Assembly (NCBI GenBank): GCA_028696935.1
Contig: JAQVGE010000012.1
Coordinates: 1 to 12,558, forward strand
Direction of reading: 5' to 3'
Length of the DNA stretch: 12,558 nt
From: Minisyncoccota bacterium
Lineage (GTDB): Bacteria > Patescibacteria > Paceibacteria > UBA9973
In this document: positions 7,350 through 12,457 of the stretch, in pieces
How the letters are laid out: every line of letters starts with the position of its first letter
Numbering within the stretch: position 1 is the first letter of the stretch
Notes under the pieces: model-generated
What the model was told of the DNA's origin: nothing
What the model saw: the letters and a program-made list of their open reading frames with translations, nothing else
Database searches by the model: none
Made by a program: the position numbers and the translations under genes

Positions 7350-7388
7350 ATGTCCTAAAGGCTAAGAATTACTTGGCTTTTAGGACAT
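7350..7388 (-). terminator. Rho-independent terminator after the leftward XRE gene
   Basis: Arms 7350-7366 (ATGTCCTAAAGGCTAAG) and 7372-7388 (CTTGGCTTTTAGGACAT) pair over 17 positions with two imperfect ones (a G-U and a mismatch) around an AATTA loop. On the - strand the hairpin is followed by TATTTTTTT. It begins 2 nt after the stop of the leftward XRE gene and separates that transcript from the recombinase operon. Confidence 0.85.
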
Positions 7389-7390
7389 AT

Positions 7391-7741
7391 CTATGAGTTC
7401 TTATTTTCAACGCTCCGAAGAGCAGATTTTATATCGTTCATCAGTTTCAAGATGATTTCTGTTTCTTGTGCACTGCAGTCGGTGAGAAGTTCTAGTGCTT
7501 CATCGTTTTGAATGGATTTGACATTTGAGGTATTTGTGCGCAGTAACCAATCAGCAGAAACATCAAGAGCTTCCGTGATCTTCATAAAAATATCAATACC
7601 TATTTTCTTTTTCCCATTTTCAATATCACTCATGTGAGATATTGAAATCTGAATTTGATCGGCTAAATCTGACTGGCTTAAGTTTTTTACCTTTCGTGCC
7701 TGCCGAATTAGTAAGCCAATTTCTTTTAACTTGTCTTCCAT
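7391..7741 (-). CDS. XRE-family repressor, leftward member of a divergent pair
   Basis: A 116-aa protein with an N-terminal lambda-repressor-type HTH: I-G-L-L-I-R-Q-A-R-K-V-K-N-L-S-Q-S-D-L-A, then S-H-M-S-D-I-E-N-G-K-K-K-I and L-D-V-S-A-D-W-L-L. The C-terminal ~40 residues (L-L-T-D-C-S-A-Q-E-T-E-I-I-L-K-L) resemble those of the divergent neighbour (L-L-D-D-C-N-D-F-E-M-H-V-L-K-E-I), so the two are paralogues. ATG 7741 is preceded by GAGG with a 7-nt gap; the GTG at 7747 is closer to that site and less likely. It is followed at once by its own terminator. It probably represses its own and/or the opposite promoter in the shared intergenic region; ligand and partners are unknown. Confidence 0.88.
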   Translation of the reverse strand: MEDKLKEIGLLIRQARKVKNLSQSDLADQIQISISHMSDIENGKKKIGIDIFMKITEALDVSADWLLRTNTSNVKSIQNDEALELLTDCSAQETEIILKLMNDIKSALRSVENKNS

Positions 7742-7760
7742 TAGCACACCTCATATTCTG

Positions 7761-7821
7761 TAGACTATGACTTTTTTAAATATATAGGCTATTGACGAAA
7801 AAATGAATAGTCCATAGACTA
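7761..7821. promoter_or_regulatory. Overlapping divergent promoters with two operator-like sites
   Basis: Rightward promoter: TTGACG (7792-7797), 17-nt spacer, TAGACT (7815-7820). Leftward promoter: TTCATT (- strand, 7807-7802), 17-nt spacer, TATATT (7784-7779). Site 2 is TAGTC-CATA-GACTA (7808-7821), an inverted repeat on the rightward -10 that abuts the leftward -35. Site 1 is TAGACTATGACTT (7761-7773), matching the reverse complement of site 2 except for one missing base and two changes, and lies at the likely leftward start point. A third GACTA half-site is at 7836-7840. The rightward -35/-10 is good; the leftward -35 is poor. Confidence 0.6.
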
Positions 7822-7875
7822 AGCATTAGCCGCGCGACTAAATTTGATGCAAATATTTTTCAGAGGAGATACGAT

Positions 7876-8235
7876 ATGGACATTGATTACGGCGAAGTAG
7901 GTATGAGAATTAGAATGATTAGATTGAACAGAGGAATTACGCAGGAGAAGCTTGCAGAATTGGCTGATTTATCTCCGCAGCATATGAACAGAATAGAAAA
8001 GGCAAGTAGGAATACCAGTGTTGAAGCCATTTATAGAATAGCAGAGGCTCTTGAGGTAGAACCTGATGCACTTCTCTATGGTGCAGACAATAGTATGAAA
8101 ATTGATTATGACGAAGAGCTGAGAAAGCTTTTAGACGATTGCAATGACTTTGAAATGCATGTTTTGAAAGAGATATTGGTGAATACAAAGAAAAGTATTC
8201 GGAGTAATTTATTGCTCCTTAACGGCAAAAAGTAA
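7876..8235 (+). CDS. XRE-family repressor, rightward member of a divergent pair
   Basis: A 119-aa protein with an N-terminal HTH: G-M-R-I-R-M-I-R-L-N-R-G-I-T-Q-E-K-L-A-E-L-A-D-L-S, then Q-H-M-N-R-I-E-K and L-E-V-E-P-D-A-L-L-Y. Its C-terminal part is similar to that of the divergent XRE protein, including the L-L-D-D-C and (K)-S-x-(L/I)-R-S positions. ATG 7876 has GAGGAG 8-9 nt upstream, and the promoter at 7792-7820 gives a leader of about 50 nt. It is followed by a hairpin at 8298-8333 and then the IS110 insertion. With its partner it probably forms a two-repressor switch; which genes beyond themselves they control is unknown. Confidence 0.9.
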   Translation: MDIDYGEVGMRIRMIRLNRGITQEKLAELADLSPQHMNRIEKASRNTSVEAIYRIAEALEVEPDALLYGADNSMKIDYDEELRKLLDDCNDFEMHVLKEILVNTKKSIRSNLLLLNGKK

Positions 8236-8552
8236 ACTATCAGGACAATGAATTAGCGGGATACTAATGCTACATTTATATTTAGGAAGTCATGCTGACA
8301 GAATGGTTTGCCAGATGAGGCAAACTGTTCTGTTTCAAAAATAAAGATAAAAACCTAAACTAAGTCCATATTTGGGGACATGTTTTTTGGCAAGATTAGA
8401 ACATGGAAATTGAGAAGGGAGACTAACTATTAGAAGTCAATAGTTTTTCTTTAAAAGTTTTGATTAAAAAAAGGGTTCACGAAATAAACCTTCCTCCATA
8501 ATATTTTGAAAGGACCTTCGTTTATCATATAGGTTAACTGCCACTACATCAG
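8236..8552. other. Noncoding stretch between XRE gene and IS transposase
   Basis: I see no supported gene here; the longest ATG frames are under 20 codons without a ribosome site. It holds an ATTAG/CTAAT inverted repeat (8252-8268), the strong hairpin at 8298-8333, an AT-rich stem AACTATT/AATAGTT (8425-8445) followed by TTTCTTT that may be a weak + strand terminator, and the inverted repeat at the IS end. The left junction of the IS lies somewhere in its last part but cannot be placed without an empty-site sequence. Confidence 0.5.
8298..8333 (+). terminator. 15-bp stem-loop downstream of the rightward XRE gene
   Basis: ACAGAATGGTTTGCC (8298-8312) pairs with GGCAAACTGTTCTGT (8319-8333) over all 15 positions, two of them G-U, with a 6-nt loop AGATGA. 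The following TTTCAAAAATAA gives only a short T run, so termination may be weak; it could equally be an RNA-stabilising hairpin. Confidence 0.5.
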
Positions 8553-8557
8553 TTAAC
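8533..8557. repeat. 8-bp perfect inverted repeat at the transposase stop codon
   Basis: GTTAACTG (8533-8540) and CAGTTAAC (8550-8557) flank a 9-nt spacer. The right arm includes the transposase TAA (8555-8553). A related GTTAACT occurs in the upstream noncoding RNA region at 9830-9836. It may mark the IS right end or be a short hairpin in the mRNA. Confidence 0.5.
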
Positions 8558-9722
8558 GGAGTTTGGAATCGTCAAAAGCAATATTTTGTGTTTCCAAGGT
8601 ATAAATGACACGAAGCAATTTTTTAACTACGTGATTTAAAGCAACCCGATGTGATTTTCCTTCATTACGTTTTTTATGATAATACTCAGCGAATACCACG
8701 TTATACATAATTAAAGGCATAGTACAGTTCATAAGAGTATAGCGCAGTTGGGAAGAACCACGTTTTACCATTTTTCCTTTGAATTCCATTGTTCCCGATT
8801 GAAAATATCCAGGTTCTAGACCGGCAAAAGAAAGCATTTGAGCAGGGGAAGAAAATCGACTAATATCGCCATATTCTGAAGCAATGATAGCCGCAGAAAT
8901 GGGACCAATTCCAGGGATCGTTAAAGATTGAGGATTCAGCTCTGTAACAAGTGAAATAATATCAGTTTCAAGACGTTTCACCTCAGAATCGGCTAGTCGA
9001 TAAAGATTTAAAATGGTAATCAACTGTGTTTCAAATATTTCGTTGGAATCACCAACAGTACTGGATGCCAGTTCTTTAAGTTTAATAAAATGTTGCATGG
9101 AAAATTTGCCACGAGAGATGCATCGAATGGCATCATAAGAGGCAGCGTTCATTCTGCTGATTCTTTCAGGGGTATGATATTTTTCCAAGATAAAAAGAGC
9201 CGTTTGAGAAAATCTTTCTTTAAAGAAAGGCTTAAATTCAGGAAAGGTATGATCCAATACATTTGTTAGTTTAACCATGTAAAAACTACGTTGACGAACA
9301 ATGGAATCTCGTAATCTGGTTAATGACTTTAGAGAATAGGTATGATAAAATCCAGTTGGATAGGGTTTGTAATCAACCGTCATAAGCCAGCGAGCGATAG
9401 CGCATGAATCAATAGCATCGTTTTTGGTTTTCCTCAAAGTCTGTGAATGAATGAACTTGCTGATCAAAGCAGGGTTAGATTCCATGAAGCTGTAGTGGGC
9501 GTTCTCTAGGAATCGTTTCAGATTAGATGTGTAATGACCGGTTGCTTCAAATCCTATTTTAATATTTTGAGATGAATCAATAGATTCTAGTAGAATGAGA
9601 AAAGATTGAAAACCATCGTGCGTATTAGCAAACACGAAATCGTTTACAATAACTTCACCAGAATCATTTAGGATAAAGCAATCATGTTTGTACTTCGAAA
9701 TATCAATACCAACAAAGTACAT
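8553..9722 (-). CDS. IS110-family transposase (DEDD recombinase)
   Basis: A 389-aa full-length IS110-type transposase. The RuvC-like domain shows G-I-D-I-S-K (Asp7), I-G-F-E-A-T-G-H-Y (Glu59) and K-N-D-A-I-D-S-C-A-I-A (Asp102, Asp105), giving the DEDD set. The C-terminal transposase_20-like domain shows I-P-G-I-G-P-I-S-A-A-I-I-A-S-E-Y-G-D-I-S and A-G-L-E-P-G-Y-F-Q-S-G, where Ser309 is the expected nucleophile. ATG 9722 follows AAAGGAGG with 7-nt spacing; the upstream in-frame start at 9755 would place that site inside the gene. IS110 enzymes recombine DNA guided by a structured RNA from the element; the region just upstream fits that role. The gene is intact, so the copy may be active. Confidence 0.95.
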   Translation of the reverse strand: MYFVGIDISKYKHDCFILNDSGEVIVNDFVFANTHDGFQSFLILLESIDSSQNIKIGFEATGHYTSNLKRFLENAHYSFMESNPALISKFIHSQTLRKTKNDAIDSCAIARWLMTVDYKPYPTGFYHTYSLKSLTRLRDSIVRQRSFYMVKLTNVLDHTFPEFKPFFKERFSQTALFILEKYHTPERISRMNAASYDAIRCISRGKFSMQHFIKLKELASSTVGDSNEIFETQLITILNLYRLADSEVKRLETDIISLVTELNPQSLTIPGIGPISAAIIASEYGDISRFSSPAQMLSFAGLEPGYFQSGTMEFKGKMVKRGSSQLRYTLMNCTMPLIMYNVVFAEYYHKKRNEGKSHRVALNHVVKKLLRVIYTLETQNIAFDDSKLR

Positions 9723-9740
9723 GTTGAAACCTCCTTTAAA

Positions 9741-9930
9741 GTTTATTTTTAGCACTGTTGTTTAGCCACAGGGAGTCCGGCCGTGTAATCTCGAAGAATA
9801 AAACGTCTAAAGAACCGAAGGTTCTATGCGTTAACTAACTGATTACCAGTGAAGACGAAAAGCTGTGGTTTGAGTCTCCCTAAAACAGTCATGCTGTACA
9901 AGTATAGAAACAAATCCACAGTGCTTTAAG
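9741..9930 (-). ncRNA. Candidate IS110 bridge RNA (seekRNA) in the transposase leader
   Basis: Known for the family: the noncoding end upstream of the IS110 transposase encodes a guide RNA with internal loops that pair to donor and target DNA. Seen here: nested inverted repeats. ACTGTT 9754-9759 / AACAGT 9884-9889, TTA 9762-9764 / TAA 9881-9883 and GGGA 9772-9775 / TCCC-side 9876-9879 make an outer helix. Inside are GTAATC 9785-9790 / GATTAC 9841-9846, AACG 9802-9805 / CGTT 9829-9832 and AGAACC 9811-9816 / GGTTCT 9820-9825. The 11-nt and 8-nt strands of the internal loop (9791-9801, 9833-9840) are candidate guide segments. An alternative pairing CCACAG 9766-9771 / CTGTGG 9863-9868 competes. 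Possible - strand -10 boxes are TATAAT (9937-9932) and TATACT (9906-9901). Ends are approximate. Confidence 0.6.
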
Positions 9931-9984
9931 TATTATAACGGAGCAAATGAGCTTCACGCTATAAACAAAAATAAAGAAAGGAAA

Positions 9985-10021
9985 ATAATCCAATCACCTA
10001 ATAAAAGGATAATTGGATTAT
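9985..10021 (-). terminator. 10-bp inverted repeat with T-rich - strand tail at the IS edge
   Basis: ATAATCCAAT (9985-9994) pairs perfectly with ATTGGATTAT (10012-10021) across a 17-nt loop. On the - strand it is followed by a T-rich run (TTTTCCTTTC, later TTTTTG). It could end outside transcription before it enters the IS leader, or be an IS-end or target-site structure. The long loop and low GC make termination uncertain. Confidence 0.4.
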
Positions 10022-10031
10022 ACGAGATATT

Positions 10032-10208
10032 ATGAATAAGAATATTTATGTTGTTGGATTAGATATGGATAATAGATCGCCGGAAGATATCGGTAGGGAA
10101 GCTGCATTGAAAATCAATGAAATAGTGGAAGGACTTATTACAGAGAGGGATGCAAAGAAAAACGAGACAACGGAAGAAGGAATGCATGATGTCATGCATG
10201 AACTATGA
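10032..10208 (+). CDS. Small hypothetical protein (58 aa)
   Basis: An ORF of 58 codons: it starts M-N-K-N-I-Y-V-V-G-L-D-M-D and contains I-G-R-E-A-A-L-K-I-N-E-I-V and a charged C-terminus (T-E-R-D-A-K-K-N-E-T-T). The composition is typical of a soluble small protein with one or two helices, and codon use resembles its neighbours. The ribosome site is poor (CGAGATATT before ATG), perhaps because the IS insertion removed or displaced the original leader. Its stop region overlaps a 19-codon ORF. I do not recognise the family. Confidence 0.55.
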   Translation: MNKNIYVVGLDMDNRSPEDIGREAALKINEIVEGLITERDAKKNETTEEGMHDVMHEL

Positions 10209-10257
10209 ACTGAGAAGTTTAAAGGAACTGTTGGAATGGAAGATCAAAAAGGAGTAA
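10198..10257 (+). CDS. Possible 19-aa micro-ORF coupled to its neighbours
   Basis: ATG 10198 lies inside the end of the 58-codon ORF (11-nt overlap) and reads M-N-Y-E-L-R-S-L-K-E-L-L-E-W-K-I-K-K-E to TAA at 10255-10257. It is a perfect amphipathic-helix-like charged peptide and ends within the ribosome site (AAGGAG) of the next gene. It might be a real micropeptide, a translational coupler, or chance; no ribosome site of its own is evident. Confidence 0.25.
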   Translation: MNYELRSLKELLEWKIKKE

Positions 10258-10263
10258 GAATTT

Positions 10264-10797
10264 ATGAGCTATGACATCAATTTGATTGATCCGGTTACAA
10301 AGGAAATTGCAGAAGTACCAGGTCATTTAATGATAGGTGGAACATATAAGGCAGATTACAATCCGGAGACTGGCACTTTTACACCGGCATTAAATACTGA
10401 TGCACATTTGAATATTACTTACAATTATGGAGCATATTACCGTGAAGTGGAAAAAGATGGAATTCGGAGTATATATGGTAAGTCTGGTTTTGATAGTATA
10501 GAAACTTTGAAAAAGATGATTACATTTCTGACTGCAAAATACAGAGTGGATGATGAATGGATCTTTACCAAGAGAATGAAAAAGATTTTCTATGATGCCA
10601 GCGGAGCAGAAGTGGATTTTGATGATGTAATACTTGGAAAAGCTGAATATACAAGAACAGAGGAAATAGAAATCGAAGTAAATGAAGGAAATACTGATAA
10701 TTATTGGGAAGTAACTGCAGCAAATGCAATCAAACCACTTTATCAATTGATTGCTCTTGCAAAAATGAGACCGGACTGTGTTTGGGATGGAGATTAA
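10264..10797 (+). CDS. Hypothetical protein (177 aa), unrecognised
   Basis: A 177-aa soluble acidic protein preceded by AAAGGAG with 9-nt spacing. Visible features are an N-terminal M-S-Y-D-I-N-L-I-D-P-V-T-K-E-I-A block, a G-G-T-Y motif, N-I-T-Y-N-Y-G-A-Y-Y, then I-Y-G-K-S-G-F-D-S-I-E-T-L-K-K-M and a C-terminal helical part ending near K-M-R-P-D-C-V-W-D-G-D. The pattern of an N-I-T-Y-N-Y block followed by Y-G-K-x-G-x-x-S-I is one I associate with hypothetical proteins in Clostridia phages and mobile elements, but I can name no function. No signal peptide, membrane segment or enzyme motif is evident. No terminator separates it from the toxin-antitoxin promoter downstream. Confidence 0.75.
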   Translation: MSYDINLIDPVTKEIAEVPGHLMIGGTYKADYNPETGTFTPALNTDAHLNITYNYGAYYREVEKDGIRSIYGKSGFDSIETLKKMITFLTAKYRVDDEWIFTKRMKKIFYDASGAEVDFDDVILGKAEYTRTEEIEIEVNEGNTDNYWEVTAANAIKPLYQLIALAKMRPDCVWDGD

Positions 10798-10822
10798 ATA
10801 TTTGAGAATAAATAAGATTCGA

Positions 10823-10851
10823 TTGACAAAAAATATGTGAGAGATTATTAT
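10823..10851 (+). promoter_or_regulatory. Sigma-A-type promoter of the toxin-antitoxin pair
   Basis: A perfect -35 TTGACA (10823-10828) and a -10 TATTAT (10846-10851) are separated by 17 nt. An overlapping TATAAT at 10849-10854 has a 20-nt spacer and is less likely. Transcription would start near 10858, at the edge of the palindrome. Confidence 0.75.
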
Positions 10852-10858
10852 AATAGTA

Positions 10859-10874
10859 GGTGGGATATCCCACC
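10859..10874. promoter_or_regulatory. Perfect 16-bp palindromic operator GGTGGGATATCCCACC
   Basis: The sequence is its own reverse complement over 16 bp. It sits just downstream of the -10 box at the expected start point, where a bound dimer would block RNA polymerase. The antitoxin encoded 22 nt further on is the most likely binder, as in autoregulated type II systems (inference). As RNA it could also form a hairpin, but it has no loop, which favours a DNA site. Confidence 0.7.
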
Positions 10875-10895
10875 AAACATATGGAGGTGAATCGA

Positions 10896-11135
10896 ATGGA
10901 AGCATTAAAAGATTATACAGTTCATATCGATAGTAAAAAAAGAGTGACCCTTAGAGGTGCTGCATATCAGTACTATAATGTAAAAGAATATAACAATGGA
11001 TGCATTATGCTTGAACCGAGAGAATTATCTGTTCCAGATAGCATTTCAGCAAGAACACTGGCAGATATGGATAAAGCAATTGAGAACTTCAAAGGCGGAA
11101 AAGTATCATCTGCAATAGACCTATCTGATTTTTAG
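10896..11135 (+). CDS. AbrB/MazE-like antitoxin, putative
   Basis: A 79-aa protein. The N-terminal half (D-Y-T-V-H-I-D-S-K-K-R-V-T-L-R-G-A, then Y-N-V-K-E-Y-N-N-G-C-I-M-L-E-P-R-E-L) looks like a swapped-hairpin AbrB/SpoVT-type DNA-binding domain. The C-terminal half (S-A-R-T-L-A-D-M-D-K-A-I-E-N-F-K-G-G-K-V-S-S-A-I-D-L) is a helix plus tail typical of antitoxins that wrap a RelE-type toxin. ATG 10896 is preceded by GGAGGTG; earlier in-frame starts (10860, 10881) lie in the operator or ribosome site. It has its own promoter and palindromic operator and is 10 nt upstream of the putative toxin. The antitoxin role rests on layout and fold impression. Confidence 0.7.
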   Translation: MEALKDYTVHIDSKKRVTLRGAAYQYYNVKEYNNGCIMLEPRELSVPDSISARTLADMDKAIENFKGGKVSSAIDLSDF

Positions 11136-11145
11136 GAGTGGCTGA

Positions 11146-11517
11146 ATGAATTTCAACATAAGAATGGGAATTCCTGAGATGGAAGCTCTGTGGAATGAGT
11201 TACAACAGAAGCATCGAGATGGAACTGCCAATAAAACAGAAGAACAGCTTTATAAAAAGTGGGGAAATGCGCTGAAAAAGCTATCTGATGATCCATTTTA
11301 TCCTAGCTTAAAAACGCATGAGATAGAACCACTATCCAAGAGATATGGCATGAAGGTATGGCAGTCTTATTTGGAGAATAAAAAAAGTGATGCTATGAGA
11401 ATGTACTGGGTCTACGGACCAAATCAAAAAGACATAACAATTATCGGATTGGAACCTCATCCTGAAGATAAAAAGAATGGGGCATATGACCGTGTGACGC
11501 TATCGGATATGGAATAA
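11146..11517 (+). CDS. RelE-like toxin, putative
   Basis: A 123-aa basic protein. The N-terminal ~55 residues are helical (M-E-A-L-W-N-E-L-Q-Q-K, K-W-G-N-A-L-K-K-L). The C-terminal part carries M-R-M-Y-W-V-Y-G-P, the strand D-I-T-I-I-G-L-E-P-H-P-E-D and A-Y-D-R-V-T-L-S, an order like the Arg-Tyr/Trp and His-rich end of RelE/HigB-type mRNA interferases. The long N-terminal extension is unusual for the RelE family, whose members are mostly 80-100 aa. AGGAG lies 7 nt before ATG, and the antitoxin gene ends 10 nt upstream. A terminator follows at 11565. Cleavage of ribosome-bound mRNA is inferred from the family only. Confidence 0.65.
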   Translation: MNFNIRMGIPEMEALWNELQQKHRDGTANKTEEQLYKKWGNALKKLSDDPFYPSLKTHEIEPLSKRYGMKVWQSYLENKKSDAMRMYWVYGPNQKDITIIGLEPHPEDKKNGAYDRVTLSDME

Positions 11518-11564
11518 TTACTGTCCTCTGATAATAGTAATAGCGAACTAAGAAAAGATAATGC

Positions 11565-11589
11565 AAAGGCCGGTGTAAATCCGGCTTTT
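11565..11589 (+). terminator. Terminator of the toxin-antitoxin operon
   Basis: AAAGGCCGG (11565-11573) pairs with CCGGCTTTT (11581-11589), one G-U pair, loop TGTAAAT, followed by GTCATATCT. The T run is within the stem's 3' arm, a common arrangement. Confidence 0.7.
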
Positions 11590-11669
11590 GTCATATCTAT
11601 AAATTAAACTAACGGGATACAGATTAACTATTTGTCCTGCGTTATACTTGATTTAACGGAGGGATTGGG

Positions 11670-11839
11670 ATGGAAAAAAATAACGATGAAAAAATTGCTG
11701 TAAAACTTGCAGTTACTTCTATCACGACAAGGAAATGTTAGAGGATGATTATGTCTGTGTGAATCACAAGAGCAATCATGCAGCTGATTATGTATTTGAA
11801 AATGATGGCCGTGAATACTGGGAAACAAATAAAAAGTGA
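11670..11839 (+). pseudogene. Frameshifted small gene (about 56 codons)
   Basis: ATG 11670 has GGAGG 7 nt upstream and reads M-E-K-N-N-D-E-K-I-A-V-K-L-A-V-T-S-I before a TAG at 11739-11741. In the -1 frame an open stretch continues F-Y-H-D-K-E-M-L-E-D-D-Y-V-C-V-N-H, then A-A-D-Y-V-F-E-N-D-G-R-E-Y-W-E to TGA at 11837-11839, which looks like genuine protein. One missing base (or two extra) between about 11690 and 11722 would explain it. The intact form would be a small acidic protein; I do not know a function. A sequencing indel is possible. Confidence 0.55.
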
Positions 11840-11872
11840 AAATTGAAAAGATTAGTTCAGGTGGTGATAATA

Positions 11873-12457
11873 TTGAAGAAAACAAAAGTAGTGGATGTAT
11901 TTAATAGAACTTCCAGAAAAATTAAGTGTATAGTCAATGAAATGGATTATCTTGGAGATGCTTCAATATGGAAAGAAGAAAAACTGGTAGTAGGAGAATT
12001 ATATACACTGATCGAGGCATCGAAGGAAGCTTATGGAAGCGTAGTATATATTAAAGAAGTTCCATCCACCATGGGAATTCAGGCAAGCTTGTTTGAAGAA
12101 TTGGAAGAATATTATGAAGATATTCTAAAAGAAAAAGCAGAAAACTGGTTGGAACAGAAATTAGGCGAAGCCGAGCAGGATGTTGCTGATGGAAAAGTCT
12201 ATCCGGCAGAGGAAGTGTTTGCAAGATTAAGAGAACTTATAGATGGGATGGATATAAACCAGAGGGAAGAAAGAAATCGAAAACGTATAGCTCCATTTCT
12301 TGAAGAACTTGGTCTTTTGTGGGAAAAATATCCCGATCTTCGCTTTGGACAGATTGTTGCTTATATTGAAAATGATGATACGAAAAGATTTTATATGGAA
12401 GATGAAGAATTACTAGAACGAATCCATAGTTTTATGAAGAGGAAAATCTATGTTTGA
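11873..12457 (+). CDS. 194-aa modular protein with antitoxin-like middle segment
   Basis: The likely start is TTG 11873, because AGGTGGTG lies 6 nt upstream; the in-frame ATG at 11843 has no such site. Three parts are visible. The N-terminal ~70 residues are a beta-rich unit (V-V-D-V-F-N-R-T, L-V-V-G-E-L-Y-T-L-I). The middle helix has A-E-Q-D-V-A-D-G-K-V-Y-P-A-E-E-V-F-A-R-L, resembling RelB/ParD-like antitoxin tails. The C-terminal ~60 residues have I-A-P-F-L-E-E-L-G-L-L-W-E-K-Y-P-D-L-R-F-G-Q-I-V and F-Y-M-E-D-E-E-L-L-E, a unit I associate with small standalone proteins in Firmicute elements. No toxin partner is adjacent. It overlaps the next gene by 8 nt. The function is unknown. Confidence 0.7.
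   Translation: MKKTKVVDVFNRTSRKIKCIVNEMDYLGDASIWKEEKLVVGELYTLIEASKEAYGSVVYIKEVPSTMGIQASLFEELEEYYEDILKEKAENWLEQKLGEAEQDVADGKVYPAEEVFARLRELIDGMDINQREERNRKRIAPFLEELGLLWEKYPDLRFGQIVAYIENDDTKRFYMEDEELLERIHSFMKRKIYV

Larger units (their letters stand above)
8533..9985 (-). mobile_element. IS110-family insertion sequence (ends approximate)
   Basis: The element comprises the transposase gene plus its long upstream noncoding region, the usual layout of the IS110 group, which lacks terminal inverted repeats and target duplications of normal type. An 8-bp inverted repeat GTTAACTG (8533-8540) / CAGTTAAC (8550-8557) spans the transposase stop and is a candidate right-end landmark. A 10-bp inverted repeat (9985-9994 / 10012-10021) lies just beyond the other side. 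The coordinates given are the span I can justify, not measured ends. The insertion lies between the rightward XRE gene and a small gene whose upstream ribosome site looks poor. Confidence 0.7.

Noticed and set aside
8252..8268. CGGGATAC shared between 8258-8264 area and 11613-11620 area as a possible att-like repeat
   Set aside because: Only about 8 identical bases with unrelated flanks; this is expected by chance in a window of this size.
8379..8432. A 17-codon ATG frame in the noncoding stretch
   Set aside because: No ribosome site and no protein-like signal.
10390..10905. A 171-codon - strand frame opposite the 177-aa gene and the promoter
   Set aside because: Its composition (Ile, Phe, Cys, Ser-rich) is that of an antisense shadow; it covers the operator and has no ribosome site.
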